Assembly: GCA_947258735.1 (NCBI GenBank) | Contig: CAMYJJ010000126.1 | Coordinates: 1-8,684 of the forward strand | Reading direction: 5' to 3' | DNA length: 8,684 nucleotides | Source of the DNA: Thermodesulfovibrionia bacterium | Lineage (GTDB): Bacteria > Nitrospirota > Thermodesulfovibrionia > UBA6902 | Shown here: positions 1 to 6,173 of the stretch, piece by piece | How the letters are laid out: every line of letters starts with the position of its first letter | Position numbering within the stretch: the stretch's first letter is position 1 | The notes under the pieces: model-generated | What the model was told of the DNA's origin: nothing | What the model saw: the letters and a program-made list of their open reading frames with translations, nothing else | The model's database searches: none | Position numbers and translations under genes: made by a program

Positions 1-110
1 AGAGCAAAGAGATCATACACATCAGCATCTTTTTTCCCTGTTAATGCACATGCTGATTTCTTATCAATCCCCAGTTTATGTACATTATTATAATGAACTG
101 TATTTTGCAT
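1..110 (-). CDS. N-terminal fragment of an unidentified protein (truncated by window edge)
   Basis: An open frame begins at an ATG (110-108) and stays open for 36 codons to the window edge, so the gene continues to the left. An in-frame TAA lies two codons upstream of the ATG, so translation cannot start much earlier. The visible residues begin MQNTVHYNNVHKLGID and end with an acidic, amphipathic stretch ending DADVYDLFA. They look like ordinary coding sequence rather than AT-rich noise. The last part loosely resembles the N-terminal helix of BioB/HydE-type radical SAM enzymes, but no cysteine motif is reached, so I do not assign a function. A weak GGGATGG lies about 10 bases before the ATG. 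The gene has the same orientation as the acylphosphatase gene at 280-558. Confidence 0.5.
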   Translation of the reverse strand, partial: MQNTVHYNNVHKLGIDKKSACALTGKKDADVYDLFA

Positions 111-243
111 CAGATATTATCCATCCCAAAATGCTTTAATGTCAATAATATAATATAAGTTTTTAAACAATATAGAGAACGTACGTACACAATGAAGAAA
201 CTCGGATTTTCTGGGAAGTGCCACCTGAAGTTCACTAAATACC

Positions 244-268
244 CTTATTTAACAAGCAGTTAAATAAG
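244..268 (-). terminator. AT-rich perfect hairpin downstream of the acylphosphatase gene
   Basis: CTTATTTAA (244-252) and TTAAATAAG (260-268) are perfect 9-base inverted arms around a 7-base loop. The hairpin lies 11 bases beyond the acylphosphatase stop codon on the minus strand. It is AT-rich and no clear T-run follows, so it may only stabilise the 3' end or terminate weakly. Confidence 0.35.
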
Positions 269-279
269 ATACAGGATAT

Positions 280-558
280 TTAATATCTTATATCAAACCG
301 GTCAAATTGTCCTGAGTACTTTCCCCATCTTTCCTGAACCTTATTGACCGAGGCACCTGCCGGTCCATGCTGACACCATTGTACAGCCTCTTCAATTATC
401 TCCCGGGGGCCCTCAAACAGGGCCTCAACATTGCCGTCAGGCAGGTTTCTTACCCAGCCCTGCAATCCCTTTTTTAATGCCATTTCCCTTGTACTTGCCC
501 TGAAAAAGACACCCTGGACCAGACCTGAAATGACAACGTTTACACTGCTGTTTTCCAT
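280..558 (-). CDS. acyP: Acylphosphatase
   Basis: The 92-residue product hydrolyses the carboxyl-phosphate bond of acyl phosphates such as acetyl phosphate or 1,3-bisphosphoglycerate in the cytoplasm. Its length matches the family (about 90-100 residues). The phosphate-binding loop GLVQGVFFR spans residues 12-20, with the catalytic arginine at R20. The second signature, GWVRNLPDGNVEA, spans 34-46 and contains the catalytic asparagine N38. Both key residues are present, so the enzyme should be active. The ATG at 558 has no Shine-Dalgarno sequence; a TATAAT hexamer at 570-565 ends six bases before the ATG, which suggests a leaderless transcript. The gene diverges from the flavodiiron gene. Acylphosphatases are usually stand-alone housekeeping genes, and nothing here points to a specific partner. 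Confidence 0.93.
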   Translation of the reverse strand: MENSSVNVVISGLVQGVFFRASTREMALKKGLQGWVRNLPDGNVEALFEGPREIIEEAVQWCQHGPAGASVNKVQERWGKYSGQFDRFDIRY

Positions 559-564
559 GTCATC

Positions 565-592
565 ATTATAATATAAAACGAATCGTTATAAA
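565..592 (-). promoter_or_regulatory. Candidate promoter of acylphosphatase (possible leaderless start)
   Basis: On the minus strand a perfect TATAAT (570-565) is preceded at 16-base spacing by TTTATA (592-587), a 4/6 match to TTGACA. The predicted transcription start falls on or next to the A of the ATG at 558, which has no ribosome binding site. The -35 match is weak. Confidence 0.4.
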
Positions 593-596
593 CCCC

Positions 597-625
597 TTGA
601 CATGCATGAAAACTCCTGATAAAAT
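597..625 (+). promoter_or_regulatory. Sigma70-type promoter upstream of the flavodiiron operon
   Basis: A perfect TTGACA -35 (597-602) is followed, at the optimal 17-base spacing, by TAAAAT (620-625), a 5/6 match to the -10 consensus. The expected transcription start is near 632, which would leave a leader of about 190 bases before the flavodiiron start codon at 826. Confidence 0.6.
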
Positions 626-640
626 GGAACGCTTCTGCTA

Positions 641-655
641 TGAGAATCATTTTAA
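641..655 (+). promoter_or_regulatory. Possible Fur/PerR-family operator
   Basis: TGAGAATCATTTTAA matches 11 of the 14 defined positions of the Fur 7-1-7 box (TGATAATNATTATCA), and also 11 of 14 of the PerR box (TTATAATNATTATAA). It begins about 10 bases after the predicted start of the 597-625 promoter, a position where a bound repressor would block transcription. AT-rich DNA produces such matches by chance, so this is tentative. Confidence 0.3.
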
Positions 656-749
656 TTAATAAATCAATAATCCTGTGATACAATGTTATCTAAACGTCGG
701 CAATACACTAAATTAATTATGTATTTATATATGTTTTCTCACAGGTCTG

Positions 750-779
750 TTGCAGAGTCACCCTGAACGCTGTTACAAT
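750..779 (+). promoter_or_regulatory. Possible second, proximal promoter of the flavodiiron operon
   Basis: TTGCAG (750-755) and TACAAT (774-779) are spaced by 18 bases. The -10 is a 5/6 match and the -35 is weak. A start near 786 would give a leader of about 40 bases. Confidence 0.3.
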
Positions 780-825
780 TTTAATTCTTATTAACACTTA
801 TATTAAATATTCTTGGGAGGTGCTT

Positions 826-2043
826 GTGAAACCTGTTGAAATTAAACCCGATATTTACTGGGTAGGGGCAATAGACTGGGCTGTTCGGGATTTTCATGGA
901 TATGTAACGCCTAATGGTACAACGTACAACAATTATCTTATCAAAGATGATGAGATTACTCTTGTGGACACTGTCAAGTATGATTTCAAGAGAGTGACGA
1001 TAGACAATATAAAGAGCATCTGTGATCCTTCCGAAATAAAGAACCTTGTCATAAACCACATTGAACCTGATCACGCAAGTGGTGTTGCCGCAATAATGGC
1101 TCTGACTCCTGATGCAACTATATATATTACCGACAAAGGGAAAAAGGGACTTGACCGGCATTTCGATACCTCCCCCTGGAATATCAAGATAGTGAAGACC
1201 GGAGACACATTAAAGACAGGTAAATACACCCTTACCTTTCTGGAGACGCCCATGCTTCACTGGCCTGATTCCATGATGACCTATATTAGTGAGGCAAAAC
1301 TGCTTATTTCCCAGGACGCCTTTGGCCAGCATCTGGCAACAGCATCAAGATTTGATGATGAGTTTGTCGAATGTGCATCTGTTTCTGAACTTGATCATGC
1401 CATCGTTGATTATTATGCAAATATCCTTATGCCGTTTGGACAGTTGATCAAACGAAAAATTGAAGAAGTCCAGAACCTCGGACTTGAAATTGATATGATT
1501 GCTCCTGACCATGGAGTAATCTGGAGGAAAGATGTACATAAAATTCTCGATGCGTATATGGACCTGGCCAATGGCAAGGCTGACCTTTCTGTATCAATAA
1601 TTTATGACACTATGTGGCACAGCACAGAGCTGATGACACTGCCTCTGATGCAGGGGATAAAAGATGCGGGGGTGGAGTGTAAAGTTATTAAGTTGAGGGC
1701 AACGCCCATGAGTGCAGCAATAACACAGTTCTGGAAATCACGGGGCAGCCTGATCGGGAGCCCTACCATTAATAATATTCTGTATCCGTCAATTGCTGAA
1801 TTTCTGTCGCACCTCAGAGGATTACGCCCCAAAAACAGGATAATGGGAGCATTCGGAAGTTATGGATGGGGAGGAGGCGCAGTAAAGGATGCCTATGAAG
1901 AGTTCAGGAAAATGAAGCTCGAAATAGTTGAGCCCGGCGTACAGGTAAACTATAAACCTTCAAGGGAAGATGAAGACAAGTGCTATGAATTTGCCCGGGA
2001 ATTTGCCGGCAAGGTAAAGGAATATCACGCAACATTCGCTTGA
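826..2043 (+). CDS. fprA: A-type flavoprotein / flavodiiron protein (oxygen or NO reductase)
   Basis: This is a 405-residue class A flavodiiron protein, a cytoplasmic enzyme that reduces O2 to water or NO to N2O in anaerobes. The N-terminal metallo-beta-lactamase-like domain (about 1-245) has the full diiron ligand set: H78, E80, D82 and H83 in HIEPDH, then H145 (MLHWPD), D164 (SQDAFG) and H229 (APDHG). Spacings are as in the Moorella and Desulfovibrio enzymes. The C-terminal flavodoxin domain (about 255-400) has the FMN phosphate loop YDTMWHST (260-267) and GSYGWGGGAVK (344-354). I chose the GTG at 826 because GGGAGG (815-820) sits five bases before it; an upstream in-frame GTG at 820 overlaps that site. 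No rubredoxin domain is fused and no rubredoxin gene lies in the window, so the electron donor is not evident. It is the first gene of a four-gene operon. Confidence 0.95.
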   Translation: MKPVEIKPDIYWVGAIDWAVRDFHGYVTPNGTTYNNYLIKDDEITLVDTVKYDFKRVTIDNIKSICDPSEIKNLVINHIEPDHASGVAAIMALTPDATIYITDKGKKGLDRHFDTSPWNIKIVKTGDTLKTGKYTLTFLETPMLHWPDSMMTYISEAKLLISQDAFGQHLATASRFDDEFVECASVSELDHAIVDYYANILMPFGQLIKRKIEEVQNLGLEIDMIAPDHGVIWRKDVHKILDAYMDLANGKADLSVSIIYDTMWHSTELMTLPLMQGIKDAGVECKVIKLRATPMSAAITQFWKSRGSLIGSPTINNILYPSIAEFLSHLRGLRPKNRIMGAFGSYGWGGGAVKDAYEEFRKMKLEIVEPGVQVNYKPSREDEDKCYEFAREFAGKVKEYHATFA

Positions 2044-2055
2044 TATATCTCATTC

Positions 2056-2277
2056 ATGAGCACTGATATCGAACCCCGTGTCAGGGAGGTCCTGCATAAC
2101 CTGAACTGGTTGTTGGAGTCCCATGAGAGCTCTGCAGAGCTGGTAAAAATCGAAGGCCATACCGTGTTTCTGCGCTGTGCAGGCCAATGCACCACATGTG
2201 ATACCGGGTGTATCCAGGTGGCCTTTAAAGAGCGCCTGCCTGACATTGTACTTGTAATACAGGAAGTCAATAGCTGA
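2056..2277 (+). CDS. Small NifU-like (C-terminal domain) protein with four cysteines
   Basis: The 73-residue product aligns end to end with the NifU C-terminal domain, the scaffold part that holds a labile Fe-S cluster for delivery to target proteins. The helix VREVLHNLNWLLESH leads into AELVKIEGHTVFLRCAG, then the CxxC motif (C45-TT-C48), then the amphipathic helix ending in LPDI. It departs from the family in two ways. The usual GGD before the first strand is replaced by ESS. There are also two extra cysteines, giving C41-x3-C45-x2-C48-x3-C52. The ATG lies 12 bases after the flavodiiron stop with no clear Shine-Dalgarno sequence, so translation may be coupled. The context suggests service to Fe-S or diiron proteins; which ones cannot be read from the sequence. 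Confidence 0.75.
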   Translation: MSTDIEPRVREVLHNLNWLLESHESSAELVKIEGHTVFLRCAGQCTTCDTGCIQVAFKERLPDIVLVIQEVNS

Positions 2278-2280
2278 ACC

Positions 2281-2922
2281 GTGCTGCCTTTAAAGAAACA
2301 TATACGGGCACTGCTTGAAAGCAGAGACCTGCAGGGTATCTCCGGATTAAACGCATCTCCCTATAAAATAATCAACACCCTTGTATCTCTCTCCTATGAC
2401 AAAAAAACCAGCATTTCCTGGCGCGCAATTGAAGCAGTGGGTCTGTTCACGGGACACATGGCAAAAGATGATGCAGAGTTTGTCAGAAACATTGTAGGCC
2501 GGCTGTTATGGATGATCAGGGACGAATCAGGTGGTATAGGATGGAGCGTCCCTGAAATGCTGGGTGAGATAGTTAAACACAATCCCGGGCTTTGTGCTGA
2601 CATAGCACCTGTTATCATCTCCTTTCATGAAGAGCTGATGCTTGCGAGCGGTGTGTTATGGGCAGCCGGAAGTATGGGAGTCCCGGCAAAAGATACGGTT
2701 GAATATGCGGTTCCCGTGATACGACAATTTCTCAACTCTCCCGAAGCAGTACAGCGGGGATATGCTGCCCGTGCCCTTGGTGTCCTTGGAGCATCAGATA
2801 CAAAACAGGAGATCGAGGAGCTGGTTCAGGATGATAGCCTTATCCCTGTGTATCAAGACGGGGATATCCATCAAAAAACTGTTGGGGAAGTCGCAACTGA
2901 GGCCTTAAGCATGCTCTCATAA
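2281..2922 (+). CDS. HEAT-repeat protein of the DVU0298 family
   Basis: This 213-residue soluble alpha-helical protein resembles the HEAT-like family named after Desulfovibrio DVU0298, whose function is unknown. Helical repeats run through WRAIEAVGLFTGHMA (47-61), an absolutely typical block RLLWMIRDESGGIGW (74-88) followed by PEMLGEI (91-97), then GVLWAAGSMG (124-133) and RGYAARALGVLGA (159-171). There is no signal peptide, transmembrane segment or cysteine cluster, so a scaffolding or protein-protein interaction role is the most one can infer. The GTG at 2281 is three bases after the preceding stop; AGGAAG at 2261-2266 is a distant ribosome binding site. The tight spacing makes co-translation with the NifU-like gene likely. 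Assignment to the family is from memory of its conserved motif. Confidence 0.75.
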   Translation: MLPLKKHIRALLESRDLQGISGLNASPYKIINTLVSLSYDKKTSISWRAIEAVGLFTGHMAKDDAEFVRNIVGRLLWMIRDESGGIGWSVPEMLGEIVKHNPGLCADIAPVIISFHEELMLASGVLWAAGSMGVPAKDTVEYAVPVIRQFLNSPEAVQRGYAARALGVLGASDTKQEIEELVQDDSLIPVYQDGDIHQKTVGEVATEALSMLS

Positions 2923-2969
2923 TAACGTGCATATTTTTTTCTTATTATCATTTCACATAACCATACCGG

Positions 2970-3386
2970 ATGCTAAAACAGTTCGAACAGATAGATATAT
3001 CAGGGGACGTAGGGCTTAAGGTCTGGGGACAGGACCTGGAGGAGTTATTTGAAAACGCAGCCAGGGGCATGTCCGACCTGATCACTGATGTATCAATGGT
3101 GACTGAATCAGAGAAAAGGGAAGTCCATGTCCTTGCAGAAAGCAATGAAGACCTTCTTGTACAGTGGCTGAATGAAATTGTTTTCTTATTTGATACATAT
3201 AATTATGTCTGTAAACATTATTCGATTAGCATTGTTAACAATAAATTAAAAGCAATAATTTCAGGAGGCACATTTGATCCCTCAGCTTGCGAAAGCAGGC
3301 TGCTGATAAAGGCAGCCACCTATCATGATCTCTCCTTACATAGGACCAATACGCACTGGGAGGCCACGGTCATCTTTGATATATAA
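2970..3386 (+). CDS. Archease-family protein
   Basis: The 138-residue product matches archease, the small metal-dependent factor that speeds guanylylation and turnover of the RNA ligase RtcB. Characteristic elements are the N-terminal strand with D9 and D13, LEELFENAARGM (23-34), LITD (37-40), DLLVQWLNEIVFLFD (61-75), FDP (102-104), IKAATYH (113-119) and the C-terminal VIFDI ending the protein. D13, D40 and D137 are the likely metal ligands by comparison with the family. The family motif DHTAD appears here as DISGD, so the usual histidine is isoleucine. The ATG at 2970 lacks a strong ribosome binding site; it lies 47 bases after the HEAT gene, following a T-rich stretch. No rtcB gene is in the window, so the partner must be elsewhere if it exists. 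Confidence 0.9.
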   Translation: MLKQFEQIDISGDVGLKVWGQDLEELFENAARGMSDLITDVSMVTESEKREVHVLAESNEDLLVQWLNEIVFLFDTYNYVCKHYSISIVNNKLKAIISGGTFDPSACESRLLIKAATYHDLSLHRTNTHWEATVIFDI

Positions 3387-3390
3387 ACAA

Positions 3391-3501
3391 CAGGTTACAG
3401 GTTATTGGTTATGGATAAATAACATTACATCCTTCCCATCACCCATCACCCATCACCCATCACCCATCACCTATCACCTATTACCCATTACCCATGACCT
3501 G
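3391..3501. repeat. Heptanucleotide tandem repeat with inverted arms
   Basis: Nine uninterrupted heptads in register run from 3435 to 3497: five CCCATCA, then CCTATCA, CCTATTA, CCCATTA and CCCATGA, closed by CCTG. Upstream, 3391-3414 holds about three heptads in the opposite orientation (CAGGTTA twice, TTGGTTA, TGG). The two ends therefore form an imperfect inverted repeat, anchored by CAGG and CCTG, with roughly 70% complementarity. The block starts five bases after the archease stop and ends eight bases before the stop of the convergent gene, so it fills the whole gap. Repeat type and extent are seen directly; function is inferred. Confidence 0.9.
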
Positions 3502-3510
3502 TCTTTTTTT
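3391..3510 (+). terminator. Possible terminator of the flavodiiron-archease operon
   Basis: The inverted heptad arms (3391-3414 with 3478-3501) are followed by a seven-T run at 3504-3510. This is intrinsic-terminator geometry, although the stem is imperfect and the loop long. The T-run overlaps the stop codon of the convergent DUF3786 gene. Confidence 0.4.
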
Positions 3511-4339
3511 ATAACGAAAGCAGCGTCGGCATGACTTCATCATGTTTTGAGAGGATTTTCTTTATCATTTCCACAATCCCTCTTCCAAGGCCGATTATAA
3601 ATTCAATATCAAGGTATCTGTCCGCGGTGCTGTCAAGAAGCAGCCTGAGTTTTGATTCAAACTGATTGTCCGGCTTCCAGTAGAGGATGAGAAATGGCAC
3701 TTTCGGCAGCGGATAGATGACCCGCGCGTAATCAGCTGAAAAGCCTTCAATGCTCCTGCCGCCAAAGATATTGATCAGGTCAAAAAATATATCCGTATGG
3801 GATTCAGCCAGCTGTCGTAAAGGCTCCTCGCACCTCCTCTCAAAATACTGCGCCACTGACGAGGCCCTGTTCAGCTCTCCATAAGATACCCATTTGCCTG
3901 AAAGCGGTTCATTCCCTCCGATGATAATATACTTAAGTAATGGGGCCGCCACCCATGTGTTTACATGGAGCATCGATTCGATATTGCCTTTTGAATCAAC
4001 AAGAAACTCCTTACCAAGGCAATTGATACGGAGCTTATAATCTTTATACTCTGCCCCTAACCCCTCTGCAACTTTATTGAAATCTATGGTGGATACTTCT
4101 TCCTTAAGCGGGTCGAGCAGTTCTTTGAGTTTTTCGTGCTGCCCCCTTTTTACTATTTTCTTCTCCAGCGCCTCTGCGGCTTCATTACTCAGATGCGGAC
4201 AGTCAGAGAACTTTTTCTCACCATTGATAAGTGCAGTCGCAAAAGCCAGACAGGTTGGTACCCCGCACTCTCTGCAGTTAGATGAATTCAGATATTTCAG
4301 TAGTTCCAGATGATTAATTCCGGATTTATTCTGGGTCAT
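3509..4339 (-). CDS. DUF3786 protein with N-terminal [4Fe-4S] domain
   Basis: The 276-residue product starts with a classic four-cysteine Fe-S module, C22-x2-C25-x4-C30-x16-C47. The same pattern binds a [4Fe-4S] cluster in the corrinoid Fe-S protein large subunit and in RnfB. The remainder (about 85-276) resembles DUF3786, with VNTWVAAPLLKYIIIGG (126-142), LPKVPFLILYW (211-221) and ESKLRLLLDSTADRYL (228-243). There is no signal peptide or transmembrane helix, so it should be cytoplasmic. Proteins of this type occur in anaerobes, often near one-carbon or corrinoid genes, but no such neighbour is visible and the molecular role is unknown. The ATG at 4339 is the only reasonable start; it lacks a Shine-Dalgarno sequence and has TATAAT five bases upstream. 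The gene converges on archease. Confidence 0.85.
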   Translation of the reverse strand: MTQNKSGINHLELLKYLNSSNCRECGVPTCLAFATALINGEKKFSDCPHLSNEAAEALEKKIVKRGQHEKLKELLDPLKEEVSTIDFNKVAEGLGAEYKDYKLRINCLGKEFLVDSKGNIESMLHVNTWVAAPLLKYIIIGGNEPLSGKWVSYGELNRASSVAQYFERRCEEPLRQLAESHTDIFFDLINIFGGRSIEGFSADYARVIYPLPKVPFLILYWKPDNQFESKLRLLLDSTADRYLDIEFIIGLGRGIVEMIKKILSKHDEVMPTLLSL

Positions 4340-4344
4340 GAATT

Positions 4345-4350
4345 ATTATA
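4345..4350 (-). promoter_or_regulatory. TATAAT -10 element immediately upstream of the DUF3786 start
   Basis: A perfect TATAAT on the minus strand (4350-4345) ends five bases before the ATG at 4339. If used, transcription would begin at or within a base of the start codon, giving a leaderless mRNA. No convincing -35 hexamer is seen at 16-18 bases. Confidence 0.35.
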
Positions 4351-4414
4351 GCTCATTTGCAGACAAGGAGAAATGCTCTAAACTCATTTGATGACTTCTA
4401 CAGATTAAAGGATA

Positions 4415-4443
4415 TTGCAATTAATACCGATAGTTATCATAAG
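4415..4443 (+). promoter_or_regulatory. Weak candidate promoter for the signalling operon
   Basis: TTGCAA (4415-4420) and CATAAG (4438-4443) are spaced by 17 bases, each matching 4/6 of the consensus. The predicted start is near 4450. A good ribosome binding site, AAAGGGGAG (4466-4474), follows and fixes the GTG start at 4479. Confidence 0.25.
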
Positions 4444-4478
4444 AAGAATGTGATACTTGTTTTTTAAAGGGGAGTTTA

Positions 4479-6173
4479 GTGTCGAATAAGTCACAACACG
4501 ATAAAATTATGGAGAAACTTGTTTCTCTGCGTCAGGCGTATGCACAAAAAATGTCTGACAAGATCAATGAGATAGATACGGCACATGAGAGGCTTCTTCA
4601 GGGTAATTGGGACCAGCAGGAAGCAGCAGCTCTGCATGGCCTTCTTCATAAACTTGCCGGTGCAGCCGGGACCTTTGGTTTTCAGGAAATAGGTCAGGCC
4701 GCACGCAACGCAGAGACCGTACTGAAGGACTATGTTGACGGCATTTCAGAACCGGACGGCGAACAGAGAACACAGATTGCTGAACATCTTGAAGGAATTA
4801 AGGATTCATATAAACAGTGCTCCATAGATACGCATGAACTCAACTTCGAGATGCCGGCTCAACATAGCGTACACGCAAAACCCGATGATGACGACAACCG
4901 GCTTATTTTCTTACTGGAAGATGATGTGTCTCTGGCAGATGAAATGGTTACATACCTTTCGTATTATGGCTACCATGTGAGGCATTTTGCGCGCATTGAG
5001 AGCTTTAAATATGCCCTGCAGAAACACGAGCCAATAGCACTGATCTCTGATATCATGCTGCCGGACGGCAATGCGGCCGAGGTGTTGGAAGAGATCCAGA
5101 AAGACCGGACAACACCCCTGCCCGTCATATTTATTACTGTCGTTGAAGATATGCTCATGCGGTTGCAGGCTGTGCGCTCCGGCGGGATAGCCTATTTTCG
5201 TAAACCGGTTGATCCCACCAAAGTGGTCGATACCCTGGATTCATTGCTGCATCATAAGGACAGTGAACCAAACCGTGTCCTGATCGTTGAGGATTCCAGT
5301 TCATTGTCAGATTTCTACAGCTTTGTCCTGAAACAGGCGGGAATGGAAACCATAGTAGTCAACGATCCCATGCTGGTCATGCAGCCCCTGGAGGAGTTCA
5401 GGCCTGATCTTATTCTCATGGACCTTTATATGCCCGGATGTTCCGGCATTGACCTGGCCAAGATCATACGGCAGCAGGAGGCGTTTCACAGCATTCCGAT
5501 CGTATACCTCTCTGTTGAGACCAATACCGAAATCCAGATGGAGGCCATGAGGCCGGGCGGTGACGAATTTCTGACCAAACCCATCAAACCGGGACACCTT
5601 GTTTCATCGGTCAACTCCCGGGTCCGTCGCGCACGCATCCTGCGCTCTTTTATGGTACGGGACAGCCTGACCGGTCTGTTCAACCATACCCTGACAAAAG
5701 AATATCTGTACCGGGAAGTGGAACAGGCACGAAGAAGAAACGGAGTGCTTTCCTTTGCCATGATCGATATAGATTACTTTAAATCAGTCAATGACAGCTA
5801 TGGTCATACCGTTGGCGACCAGGTAATACGAATCATTGCCAAGCTCATAAACCAGCGGATGCGGAGCACAGACATTATCGGCCGCTACGGGGGCGAGGAA
5901 TTTGCCGTTATCATGCCGGATACACGCGCTGATGATGCAAAACATATCCTCGATGAACTGCGCCATAATTTCAGCCAGATTCCGCACCATTACGGTGATA
6001 TCGAATTCACCGTGACAATCAGCTGCGGTGTGGCAGAATTCCCTGCCTGTTCAACTGCAGCCATGCTGAATGAAATAGCTGATGAGGCACTGTATGCAGC
6101 CAAAAACCGCGGACGTAATCAGGTGGTGAAAGCTGAAAAGGAAAATGCATTTTTACATAATGGAAATTTCTGA
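4479..6173 (+). CDS. HPt-REC-REC-GGDEF response regulator (diguanylate cyclase)
   Basis: This 564-residue cytoplasmic protein should make cyclic di-GMP from two GTP under phosphorelay control. An HPt domain (about 10-115) carries the phosphoryl-accepting H57 in HKLAGAAGTFG. REC1 (about 141-257) has acidic E147/D148/D149, acceptor D191, T220 and K242. REC2 (about 266-385) has E271/D272, acceptor D315, S345 and K367. Both receivers therefore look phosphorylatable. The GGDEF domain (about 395-552) has DSLTGLFN (395-402), metal residue D430, GGEEF at 471-475 and an inhibitory RxxD site at R462-D465, so product inhibition is expected. The architecture resembles PleD with an added HPt domain. There are no transmembrane segments, so the input kinase must be a separate protein not present here. 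The GTG start is preceded by GGGGAG at four bases. Its stop overlaps the next start. Confidence 0.95.
   Translation: MSNKSQHDKIMEKLVSLRQAYAQKMSDKINEIDTAHERLLQGNWDQQEAAALHGLLHKLAGAAGTFGFQEIGQAARNAETVLKDYVDGISEPDGEQRTQIAEHLEGIKDSYKQCSIDTHELNFEMPAQHSVHAKPDDDDNRLIFLLEDDVSLADEMVTYLSYYGYHVRHFARIESFKYALQKHEPIALISDIMLPDGNAAEVLEEIQKDRTTPLPVIFITVVEDMLMRLQAVRSGGIAYFRKPVDPTKVVDTLDSLLHHKDSEPNRVLIVEDSSSLSDFYSFVLKQAGMETIVVNDPMLVMQPLEEFRPDLILMDLYMPGCSGIDLAKIIRQQEAFHSIPIVYLSVETNTEIQMEAMRPGGDEFLTKPIKPGHLVSSVNSRVRRARILRSFMVRDSLTGLFNHTLTKEYLYREVEQARRRNGVLSFAMIDIDYFKSVNDSYGHTVGDQVIRIIAKLINQRMRSTDIIGRYGGEEFAVIMPDTRADDAKHILDELRHNFSQIPHHYGDIEFTVTISCGVAEFPACSTAAMLNEIADEALYAAKNRGRNQVVKAEKENAFLHNGNF

Noticed and set aside
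820..825. GTG at 820 as the flavodiiron start
   Set aside because: It overlaps the GGGAGG ribosome binding site itself; the GTG at 826 has the right spacing and gives a normal family N-terminus.
781..1161. 126-codon open frame on the minus strand
   Set aside because: It lies mostly antisense to the strongly supported flavodiiron gene and has no recognisable motif or ribosome site. The same holds for the other antisense frames within 1071-1832.
2128..2141. Perfect 14-base palindrome AGCTCTGCAGAGCT
   Set aside because: It lies inside the NifU-like coding sequence with no regulatory context; chance and codon constraints explain it.
3435..3497. Possible CRISPR array
   Set aside because: The units are 7-base tandem repeats with no spacers and no cas genes nearby.
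3325..3534. 69-codon plus-strand frame rich in Pro-Ile-Thr-His repeats
   Set aside because: It is a read-through of the heptad DNA repeat and overlaps the end of archease; the protein repeat only mirrors the DNA repeat.
5556..5570. Literal GGDEF pentapeptide (residues 360-364 of the diguanylate cyclase)
   Set aside because: It lies in the receiver domain REC2 just before the conserved TKP lysine, where a GADDFLTKP-like sequence is normal. The true catalytic motif is GGEEF at residues 471-475.
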